DNA of 5,007 nucleotides from Deltaproteobacteria bacterium (GCA_011051075.1 DREN01000150.1:1-5007), one strand, 5' to 3'; numbered from the stretch's first letter, positions 1 to 4,890 are shown. Numbers and translations are program-made. The notes: generated from the sequence alone by a model not told the origin.

Positions 1-822
1 GCCCTGGAGGCAGACAGGCATGGAGAACCGAACGGTGCGGGAGATGAACACAATATCCTGAGCCAAAGCGTGCGCGGTCTTATCAAAGACGCGGACCATA
101 AACAGGCTGCATTGGAAAAAAGCCGCGAGACCCTCCTGCAGGCGGAAAAGATGGCATCGGTAGGGAAATTAGCGGCAGGAATGGCCCACAGTGTTCGCAA
201 TCCTCTTACCTCCGTAAAGATGCGTCTCTTTTCTCTTAACAGGGCGCTTGAACTCTCACCCACTCAAAGGGATGATTTTGAGGTGATTTCCGGGGAAATC
301 CGCCACATCGATACGATTGTGCAGAACTTTCTTGAGTTTTCCCGTCCGCCCAAGCTCAAGACACAGAAAATCAGCCCGTCAGAGGTTGTAGACATGGTTC
401 TTCAGCTGCTCCGGCACCGTCTTGAATCCTACAACGTGGCTGCTACGGTCAATCGTCTGGCCCCCCTTCCCAAAATGCAGCTGGACCCGGAACAGCTAAA
501 AGAGGCACTGATCAATCTCTTAGAAAATGCCTGCGAGGCAATGGAAGAGGGCGGCGCAATCACTATTCATGAGGAAGAGGGCCTAAGAGAACCTTATGGG
601 CCCGTTGTTATTATCCGGATAGCCGACACCGGACCGGGGATCCGGAAATCGATCCGGGAAAAGGTCTTTCAGCCCTTTTTCACCACCAGGGAGGAAGGGA
701 CCGGTCTGGGCCTGAGCATCGCCCTCAGGATCATTGAAAGCCACGGGGGGAGACTGGAGCTGATATCTGATGGTGGGGAGGGAACAACTTTTGTGATCAC
801 CCTACCCTTGGAGGAGCCTTAA
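1..822 (+). CDS. Sensor histidine kinase, C-terminal part (5' end outside window)
   Basis: The frame is open from base 1, so the gene starts upstream; the GTG at 70 is unlikely to be the true start. The 273 visible residues hold a short coiled-coil-like lead-in, then a HisKA dimerisation domain with the phospho-acceptor His at bases 187-189 (motif AHSVRNPLT). A complete HATPase_c domain follows: N-box INLLENACEAM near visible residues 171-181, G1 box DTGPGI near 209-214, F-box FQPFFTT and G2 box GTGLGLS near 223-239. The protein would autophosphorylate on His and pass the phosphate to the regulator encoded 2 nt downstream. The sensory part (PAS, HAMP or membrane segments) is not in the window, so the signal cannot be deduced. 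One oddity is that the residue after the His is Ser, where HisKA kinases usually have Glu or Asp. The family call is firm; the stimulus is unknown. Confidence 0.96.
   Translation, partial: ALEADRHGEPNGAGDEHNILSQSVRGLIKDADHKQAALEKSRETLLQAEKMASVGKLAAGMAHSVRNPLTSVKMRLFSLNRALELSPTQRDDFEVISGEIRHIDTIVQNFLEFSRPPKLKTQKISPSEVVDMVLQLLRHRLESYNVAATVNRLAPLPKMQLDPEQLKEALINLLENACEAMEEGGAITIHEEEGLREPYGPVVIIRIADTGPGIRKSIREKVFQPFFTTREEGTGLGLSIALRIIESHGGRLELISDGGEGTTFVITLPLEEP
810..816 (+). promoter_or_regulatory. Ribosome binding site for the TTG-started response regulator
   Basis: GGAGGAG lies inside the last codons of the kinase gene, 8 nt before the TTG at 825. The strong Shine-Dalgarno at good spacing supports the rare TTG start, and the overlap with the kinase end suggests coupled translation. 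Confidence 0.75.
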
Positions 823-824
823 CC

Positions 825-2276
825 TTGAGCGCCATTCTGATCATTGATGACGACGACCAGTTGCGAGTCAGCTTTCAGAAACTCCTGAAGGAAGAGGGCT
901 ATTCGGTTGACAGTGCCCCATCCGGTGAAGCGGGCCTCAATTTGATCAAGTCAAAAATCCCGGACCTAATTATCCTGGACATGCGATTGCCCGGGATGAA
1001 CGGCCTTGAAACCTTCAGCCGCATCAATGCCATCGATCCCAAGCTACCTGTTATCATCATGACTGCCTTCGGGACCACCGAAACCGCCATCGAGGCCACA
1101 AAGATGGGGGCCTTTGATTATATTCTCAAACCGTTTAATATCCCTGAAATGTTGAGCATAATAGGACAGGCCCTCGAAGCGGGCCGTTTCATGCGTTCGC
1201 CAATAGATATGAACGCCGCGCCCGACGCCGGGGTACGGGAGGCCATAATTGGCCGCAGCAAACCCATGCAGGGTGTTTACAAGGCCATCGGACGGGTATC
1301 CCCCACCGACGCGACGGTGCTGATACGGGGTGAGTCGGGAACAGGGAAGGAATTGGCGGCAAGGGCCATCTATCAGCACAGCCTCCGGGCAGACAGGCCT
1401 TTTCTCGTCATCAACTGTGTTGCCATTCCGGAAAATCTGCTGGAAAGCGAGCTTTTCGGATATGAAAAAGGGGCCTTTACAGGAGCATCCCACCGGCGTG
1501 TTGGAAAGATTGAACAGGCAAACAGCGGCACAGTATTTCTGGATGAAATAGGCGACATGCCGTCCAGCATACAGGCCAAAATATTGAGGCTGCTCCAGGA
1601 AAAAAGCATCGAACGTCTTGGCGGCAGGGACACTATCCCGGTGGATGTGCGGATTCTTGCAGCCACCAATCGTAACCTGGAAAAGGCCCTTTCCGAAGGC
1701 CGGTTTCGTGAAGACCTATACTACCGCCTCAAGGTGGTTACCATCTCTCTCCCTCCCCTTCGAGAGAGGTCGGGGGATATCCCGCTCCTGGCAAGATACT
1801 TCCTTGCCAGGTCCGCCGCGGACTTCAGCATGGCTAACCCCGGAATTACAGAGGAGGCCTTATCGGTTCTCAGCGGCTATTCATGGCCGGGCAATGTGAG
1901 GGAACTCGGCAACATCCTGCAAAAGGCGCTGATATTTAACAGGGGCGCCCCCGTTCGGTCTGAAGATATTGCCCAGGCCATAAGGGGTATGGACCCGTGT
2001 GCTGGGGCAGACAGTGAAACCACAGAAAAGGCTGTCTCCAAATGGGTCCGCGAGGCCCTGACCTCTAAAGGAACGGCGAACCTGTTCGATTCATGCTTAG
2101 ATCGGTTTACCGCTATTCTGATCAGAGAGGCCCTCAACCTCACAGGCGGCAACCGTTCCCGTGCGGCCAAACTATTAGGCATTTCAAGACCCACCCTTCA
2201 TTCCAAGATAGAGAAATTCGGCCTCAGATTCGAAACATCCGTCACAGGGCTCCCGGCAAAAAAAGAGGTGCAATAA
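825..2276 (+). CDS. NtrC-family sigma-54-dependent response regulator
   Basis: This is a complete 483-aa enhancer-binding protein. Residues 1-120 are a receiver domain: acidic pocket D8-D10, phospho-acceptor D52, T80 and K102 (LKPF). Residues about 140-370 are the sigma-54 AAA+ ATPase: Walker A GESGTGKE 169-176, sigma-54 loop GAFTGA 216-221, Walker B VFLDE 237-241, arginine-finger region FREDLYYR 294-301 and sensor II GNVREL 356-361. Residues about 425-467 form a Fis-type HTH (GGNRSRAAKLLGISRPTLH). All residues needed for ATP-driven sigma-54 activation are present, so it should be a functional activator. The TTG start at 825 is chosen because the receiver begins directly there (MSAILIIDDDD) behind a good RBS, 2 nt after the kinase stop. 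The kinase is its obvious partner. The sigma-54 promoter at 2415-2429 is a likely target. No closer orthology (e.g. ZraR, AtoC) can be assigned by eye. Confidence 0.97.
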   Translation: MSAILIIDDDDQLRVSFQKLLKEEGYSVDSAPSGEAGLNLIKSKIPDLIILDMRLPGMNGLETFSRINAIDPKLPVIIMTAFGTTETAIEATKMGAFDYILKPFNIPEMLSIIGQALEAGRFMRSPIDMNAAPDAGVREAIIGRSKPMQGVYKAIGRVSPTDATVLIRGESGTGKELAARAIYQHSLRADRPFLVINCVAIPENLLESELFGYEKGAFTGASHRRVGKIEQANSGTVFLDEIGDMPSSIQAKILRLLQEKSIERLGGRDTIPVDVRILAATNRNLEKALSEGRFREDLYYRLKVVTISLPPLRERSGDIPLLARYFLARSAADFSMANPGITEEALSVLSGYSWPGNVRELGNILQKALIFNRGAPVRSEDIAQAIRGMDPCAGADSETTEKAVSKWVREALTSKGTANLFDSCLDRFTAILIREALNLTGGNRSRAAKLLGISRPTLHSKIEKFGLRFETSVTGLPAKKEVQ

Positions 2277-2293
2277 AAACGCTATCCCCAACC

Positions 2294-2308
2294 TTTACAA
2301 TCTGTAAA
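2294..2308. promoter_or_regulatory. Candidate enhancer (UAS) dyad for the NtrC-family regulator
   Basis: This is a perfect inverted repeat, TTTACA-ATC-TGTAAA. Its centre is about 116 bp upstream of the -24 element and about 140 bp upstream of the predicted transcript start, the usual distance for an enhancer bound by a sigma-54 activator. Only one clear copy was found, whereas such activators often use two or more sites. The link to the neighbouring regulator is an inference. Confidence 0.45.
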
Positions 2309-2355
2309 AAATACCGACACCTATTCCCTCCCGTTAAACAGGTCCTAATCTTCCC

Positions 2356-2372
2356 AAAGAAATAATTTCTTT
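2356..2372. repeat. AT-rich perfect palindrome (AAAGAAAT-A-ATTTCTTT)
   Basis: Eight-base arms surround a single central A, about 43 bp upstream of the -24 element. It could be a second protein-binding site or a weak transcription stop after the regulator gene. The stem is almost pure A/T, which makes it a poor intrinsic terminator. Role undecided. Confidence 0.4.
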
Positions 2373-2413
2373 TGCTTTTATTGGGTTAAATCAATTTTCA
2401 AGGAATGTGATTT

Positions 2414-2430
2414 CTGGCACAATCATTGCT
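2414..2430 (+). promoter_or_regulatory. Sigma-54 (-24/-12) promoter
   Basis: The sequence CTGGCAC-AATCA-TTGCT matches the sigma-54 consensus YTGGCACG-N4-TTGCW, with the GG (2416-2417) and GC (2428-2429) elements at exactly the required 12-bp offset. Only the G after TGGCAC differs. The predicted transcript start is near 2441, reading toward the DUF1538/PII genes. It lies downstream of a sigma-54 activator gene and has a dyad at enhancer distance. No sizeable convincing gene starts soon after it, so the expected target is the operon beginning at 2991, behind a leader of about 550 nt. Confidence 0.8.
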
Positions 2431-2445
2431 TTTGTCATTGGTCAT

Positions 2446-2461
2446 CCTGCGAAAAGGCAGG
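2446..2461 (+). repeat. Small hairpin at the predicted transcript 5' end
   Basis: CCTGC and GCAGG pair around a GAAAAG loop, beginning about 5 nt after the predicted sigma-54 start. It is followed immediately by the self-complementary GTCTCGAGAC (2461-2470). Two consecutive short dyads at the 5' end of the leader could stabilise the RNA, but each is short enough to occur by chance. Confidence 0.3.
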
Positions 2462-2553
2462 TCTCGAGACATACGGCGCATGCCCTTATATCACCATCTG
2501 CATGAGCTTGGTTCGCTTCGCTCACAATTGGAATGTTAGCAGCCGTTCACGGC

Positions 2554-2663
2554 TTGAAATTTGGAATTGGAAATCAGGAACCGGGGAGATATCGGCGCAA
2601 AATTGAATGCGTTTATCAACAGCACAAAAGCATGAAGGCCAAATTTCTAATTTCTAATTTCAA
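2554..2663. repeat. Imperfect inverted repeat pair, 21-nt arms
   Basis: Bases 2554-2574 match the reverse complement of 2643-2663 at 18 of 21 positions, with a 68-nt spacer. The right arm is itself made of about 2.9 copies of the 7-bp unit AATTTCT (2642-2661). GGAATG at 2530-2535 and CATTCC at 2672-2677 extend the symmetry outward after a gap. The layout suggests a small dispersed repeat or MITE-like insertion in the leader. No transposase or target duplication is visible here. Confidence 0.5.
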
Positions 2664-2749
2664 CGTTCCACCATTCCATGTATGCGGCAAAAAGACTAAG
2701 ACTTAATAAACTACTTTAAGTTCAATAAGTTGTAGAATTTCCGAGACGT

Positions 2750-2755
2750 TATAAT
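2750..2755 (+). promoter_or_regulatory. Possible sigma-70 -10 box (TATAAT) upstream of the tnpA remnant
   Basis: A perfect TATAAT lies about 80 bp before the tnpA remnant start. No good -35 hexamer sits at 16-18 bp, and only part of an extended -10 motif is present (G at the -14 position). It could be the old transposase promoter or chance in an AT-rich stretch. Confidence 0.25.
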
Positions 2756-2787
2756 TAGAGTTTGACATTTCCGGGAGTGGATGAGAC

Positions 2788-2829
2788 CCTCTCCTAATGT
2801 GGACCGGTCAAAGCACACAAAAGGAGAGG
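2788..2829 (+). promoter_or_regulatory. Hairpin that would sequester the tnpA ribosome binding site
   Basis: CCTCTCCT (2788-2795) is perfectly complementary to AGGAGAGG (2822-2829), with a 26-nt loop containing the palindrome GACCGGTC (2802-2809). The right arm is the Shine-Dalgarno of the ATG at 2836. IS200 is known to limit transposase translation with a 5' hairpin over the ribosome binding site, and this arrangement fits that pattern. Confidence 0.5.
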
Positions 2830-2942
2830 TGTAAAATGAGTGATAAAAAAAGCTTAAGCCATACAAAGCGGGAATACAAGTATCATATCACTTGGATACC
2901 AAAATATGGAAAAAAGGAAAAAAGGGGGTATCGGGTTGACTC

Positions 2943-2961
2943 AGTCCCGCAGGGCGGGACT
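2943..2961 (+). repeat. GC-rich hairpin just upstream of the DUF1538 operon
   Basis: AGTCCCGC and GCGGGACT form a perfect 8-bp stem around a 3-nt AGG loop. GACTCAG also occurs as a direct repeat at 2938-2944 and 2958-2964. The hairpin ends 30 nt before the ATG at 2991. No U-tract follows, so it is not a standard intrinsic terminator. It could be a surviving end hairpin of the IS200-like element, a REP-like unit, or an mRNA structure or processing point protecting the operon transcript. Confidence 0.55.
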
Positions 2962-2979
2962 CAGATTTGGGTCATATTC

Positions 2980-2983
2980 GGAG
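2980..2983 (+). promoter_or_regulatory. Ribosome binding site of the first DUF1538 gene
   Basis: GGAG lies 7 nt before the ATG at 2991. This decides for ATG 2991 over the in-frame TTG at 2967, which falls directly after the hairpin and has no comparable SD. Confidence 0.6.
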
Positions 2984-2990
2984 ACTCGCA

Positions 2991-3740
2991 ATGGTCATAG
3001 AGAGGTTGTTTCAAAAACTGAAACAGGCCTTGAGCGACCTGCTGCCCATCATAACGGTCATCGCTCTGTTTCAGCTTGCCGTCCTCAGGCAGCCCTTTCC
3101 GCAGTTCCTTGAGGTGCTTACCGGTGCCCTGTTCGTAATAATCGGCCTCATGCTGTTTGTTCAAGGCCTTGAAATGGGCCTATTCCCCATCGGAGAAGCC
3201 CTTGCGGCTGCCTTTGCACGAAAGGGGAGCCTGACCTGGCTGTTGATCTTCGGATTCGGTCTGGGATTTTCAACCACCGTGGCCGAACCCGCCCTGATTG
3301 CCGTCACACGGGAGGCGGCAGAAGTGGCGGCCCAGGGCAGGATTATCGCATCCGGTGAAAGCACCCGGGTATCCTATGCCCTGGGCCTGCGCCTTGTGGT
3401 GGCCGTTTCAGTGGGACTGGCCATTGCTGTGGGCATCCTGCGTATCCTGCGCGGCTGGCCGGTTCATTACCTGATTATCACCGGGTATATCATAACCGTC
3501 TTGATGACCCTCGTTGCCCCTGAAGAAATAGTGGGTATCGCCTATGATGCCGGAGGTGTTACCACTTCCACAATAACAGTGCCCCTGGTCACCGCCCTGG
3601 GGGTTGGCCTTGCCTCCTCAATCCGGGGCCGCAGCCCCATGGTGGACGGCTTCGGCATGATTGCCCTGGCCTCACTGTTTCCCATGATTTTCGTCTTGGG
3701 CTTTGGTATGATTGTTTTTGGCGTTAAAATCGCCTGGTAG
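2991..3740 (+). CDS. DUF1538 family integral membrane protein (first half-unit)
   Basis: This 249-aa, very hydrophobic protein has about six to seven predicted membrane segments, near residues 14-32, 39-65, 81-105, 129-153, 158-177, 188-210 and 222-246. It carries the DUF1538 hallmarks: GFSTTVAEPALIAV at 92-105, YDAGGVTTSTITVP at 185-198, an RQP motif at 33-35 and a DGFGMIALASLFP block near 219-231. DUF1538 is a family without an assigned function. Many members carry two copies of the domain in one chain, while here the copies are separate genes. The polar Thr/Ser/Glu motifs inside membrane segments suggest a transport path, but that is an inference. It differs from its neighbour by a longer loop after the AEPAL motif (about 109-128). 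The next gene follows within 0-6 nt, and a PII-like gene completes the cassette. Start chosen at ATG 2991 on RBS grounds; TTG 2967 would add 8 residues. Confidence 0.9.
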   Translation: MVIERLFQKLKQALSDLLPIITVIALFQLAVLRQPFPQFLEVLTGALFVIIGLMLFVQGLEMGLFPIGEALAAAFARKGSLTWLLIFGFGLGFSTTVAEPALIAVTREAAEVAAQGRIIASGESTRVSYALGLRLVVAVSVGLAIAVGILRILRGWPVHYLIITGYIITVLMTLVAPEEIVGIAYDAGGVTTSTITVPLVTALGVGLASSIRGRSPMVDGFGMIALASLFPMIFVLGFGMIVFGVKIAW

Positions 3741-3746
3741 GTGGAA

Positions 3747-4526
3747 ATGCTGCTGGAAATTGCACAGACCTTCTTGGCCACCTGCAGGGATGTTTTCCCG
3801 GTCCTGGCACTCATAGTGGGGTTCCAGTACATCATACTGCGGCAACCCATCCCTCGTTTGCCTCAAATGGCCGTGGGCTTCGTCTGTGTTCTCATAGGCC
3901 TCACCCTGTTCTTAGTGGGCCTTGAGAAGGCCCTTTTTCCCCTGGGAAAGATCATGGCAAAGCAGCTCTCTGCCCCTGAGTTCGTCTTCGGAAAGGAGGT
4001 GGTCCCTGATAATCCGGGATGGCGGGCTTACACCTGGGTCTATGTCTTTGGAGCGCTGATCGGCTTTGCCACCACCATTGCAGAACCCGCGCTCATTGCC
4101 GTTGCCCATAAGGCCCATCAGGTTTCCGGAGGTACCATCAGCCAGTGGGGGTTGCGGCTGGTGGTGGCATTGGGGGTGGCCATGGGGATTGCCTTAGGCA
4201 CATTCCGGATCATTACCGGGACTCCCCTCTTTCTGTATATCGCAGCCGGATACCTGGTGGTGGTGGTGCAGACCATCTTTGCACCAAAGGCCATCATACC
4301 CCTGGCCTACGACTCTGGAGGGGTAACCACATCTACAGTGACCGTCCCCCTAGTTGCGGCCCTGGGCCTGGGCCTTTCGGCAACAATACCGGGACGTAAC
4401 CCCGCATTAGACGGGTTCGGCCTGATCGCCTTTGCCAGCCTGTTCCCCATAATAACCGTGATGGGTTACGCCCAGGTTACCAGGTGGTGGGGAGGTATAT
4501 ATGGAAAATTCACCCGGGAGAGATAG
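3747..4526 (+). CDS. DUF1538 family integral membrane protein (second half-unit)
   Basis: This 259-aa paralogue of the preceding gene has the same order of motifs: RQP at 32-34, GFATTIAEPALIAVA at 106-120, YDSGGVTTSTVTVP at 188-201 and LDGFGLIAFASLFP at 221-234. Predicted membrane segments lie near 15-31, 42-66, 96-120, 136-156, 160-180, 192-215 and 225-243. Unlike the first copy it has a longer polar loop at about 71-95 and a shorter one after AEPAL (about 121-133), so the two proteins are not interchangeable and could form a heteromeric unit. The start is either GTG 3741, directly after the previous TAG, or ATG 3747, which has AGG at 5 nt spacing; ATG is preferred, and both imply translational coupling. 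The C-terminus (RWWGGIYGKFTRER) is short, basic and probably cytoplasmic. Function unknown; a transporter role is inferred from topology and the PII-like neighbour. Confidence 0.9.
   Translation: MLLEIAQTFLATCRDVFPVLALIVGFQYIILRQPIPRLPQMAVGFVCVLIGLTLFLVGLEKALFPLGKIMAKQLSAPEFVFGKEVVPDNPGWRAYTWVYVFGALIGFATTIAEPALIAVAHKAHQVSGGTISQWGLRLVVALGVAMGIALGTFRIITGTPLFLYIAAGYLVVVVQTIFAPKAIIPLAYDSGGVTTSTVTVPLVAALGLGLSATIPGRNPALDGFGLIAFASLFPIITVMGYAQVTRWWGGIYGKFTRER
4516..4520 (+). promoter_or_regulatory. Ribosome binding site deciding the PII-like start
   Basis: GGGAG lies 7 nt before ATG 4528, inside the end of the second DUF1538 gene. The alternative ATG 4501 also has a good SD (GGAGG at 4491-4495, 5 nt spacing) and would add 9 residues. 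The family usually begins with M-K directly before the first beta strand, as ATG 4528 does. Confidence 0.55.
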
Positions 4527-4527
4527 C

Positions 4528-4890
4528 ATGAAATTCAAATTGATCATGGCGACCGTTAAAGCGGACGTGACCGACGGTATTGTTGATGCAGCCAAGGCGG
4601 CCGGCGCCACCGGCGCAACAATCATTCCTGCCCACGGGGTCGGCATTCATGAGGCCAAGACCTTTTTTGGTCTGACCCTCGAGGCACAGACAGACGTGGT
4701 CATGTTCCTGTTGGAGGAACACCTGGTGGATGAGGTCATGGAAGCGATCCAGAAGGCCGGCCGTTTCGAAAAACCGGGCACCGGTATAGCTTTTGTGCTG
4801 CCGGTGGACCGGGCAGCTGGCCTGGAAAGCCAGATGGAGAGCTTCAAAAAACGCTTAACCCCCAGGTCGAACAACCATGACACCAGATGA
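4528..4890 (+). CDS. PII-like (GlnB/GlnK superfamily) signalling protein, divergent
   Basis: The 120-aa product is close to the usual 112 aa of PII. It opens with a typical first strand (MKFKLIMATVKAD) and a helix with A/G-rich turn (about 14-30). A T-loop region (GVGIHEAKTFFGLTLEAQ, 37-54) and a second strand and helix (TDVVMFLLEEHLVDEVMEAI, 55-74) come next. A glycine-rich B-loop-like segment (GRFEKPGTGIAFVLPVD, 78-94) is followed by a charged tail. PII proteins form trimers that sense ATP/ADP and often 2-oxoglutarate, and many bind a membrane transporter through the T-loop. By eye the canonical uridylylated Tyr51, Gln39, Lys58, Lys90 and the RxR motif are not conserved, so the ligand and switching are probably not those of GlnB/GlnK. 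The ATG lies 1 nt after the second DUF1538 stop, which points to regulation of the DUF1538 proteins. PII-fold membership is confident; the ligand is unknown. Confidence 0.88.
   Translation: MKFKLIMATVKADVTDGIVDAAKAAGATGATIIPAHGVGIHEAKTFFGLTLEAQTDVVMFLLEEHLVDEVMEAIQKAGRFEKPGTGIAFVLPVDRAAGLESQMESFKKRLTPRSNNHDTR

Larger units (their letters stand above)
2277..2990. other. Long AT-rich regulatory spacer / operon leader
   Basis: This 714-nt gap lies between the regulator and the first membrane-protein gene. It is visibly more AT-rich than the flanking genes. It holds, in order: a TTTACA/TGTAAA dyad, an AT-rich palindrome, a sigma-54 promoter, two small palindromes near the predicted transcript start, a 21-nt imperfect inverted repeat pair, a candidate -10 box, a degenerate IS200-like tnpA start with an SD-covering hairpin, and a GC-rich hairpin. 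No tRNA, rRNA or recognised riboswitch was seen. No convincing GC-stem-plus-U-tract terminator follows the regulator gene, so some read-through cannot be excluded. Confidence 0.7.
2836..3000 (+). pseudogene. tnpA: Truncated IS200/IS605-family transposase (tnpA) remnant
   Basis: The first 25-30 residues after the ATG at 2836 look like the N-terminus of Y1 (HUH) transposases of the IS200/IS605 family: SLSHTK near residues 6-11 and KYHITWIPKYGKK near 15-27. Family members are about 130-150 aa; this frame gives only 54 aa. After about residue 30 the similarity stops and the frame runs through a hairpin into the next gene's start. The HUH histidines and the catalytic Tyr of the family lie further downstream, so both are missing and the product cannot be active. 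A strong SD (AGGAGAGG) precedes the ATG. The remaining codons (about 2925-3000) are probably not original transposase sequence. Recognition is from a short motif only. An alternative is a chance small ORF, but the motif order and the SD hairpin together argue against that. Confidence 0.65.

Noticed and set aside
1044..1493. 149-codon open frame on the minus strand
   Set aside because: It lies wholly opposite the conserved receiver and AAA+ domains of the regulator and shows no recognisable domain; a shadow frame.
1745..1811. Two perfect inverted repeats inside the regulator gene (1745-1751/1762-1768 and 1787-1795/1803-1811)
   Set aside because: They fall in conserved coding sequence of the AAA+ domain, with no U-tract or regulatory context; probably codon-driven coincidence.
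1877..2194. 105-codon minus-strand frame opposite the HTH region
   Set aside because: The + strand frame there encodes clear sensor II and Fis-type HTH motifs; the opposite frame has no family signature.
2294..2310. Dyad after the regulator gene as an intrinsic terminator
   Set aside because: The stem is only 6 bp and AT-rich, followed by A's rather than T's on the + strand.
2389..2401. Possible IHF site between enhancer and sigma-54 promoter
   Set aside because: AATCAA matches the core, but the TTR half of WATCAANNNNTTR is not present at the right spacing.
2642..2661. AATTTCT tandem repeat as a CRISPR-like or iteron array
   Set aside because: Fewer than three copies of a 7-bp unit with no spacers and no replication or Cas gene nearby.
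2762..2800. TTGACA as a sigma-70 -35 element before the tnpA remnant
   Set aside because: No -10-like hexamer lies 16-18 bp downstream.
3542..3850. Minus-strand frames across the junction of the two DUF1538 genes
   Set aside because: Antisense to well-conserved motifs, with no RBS or recognisable product.
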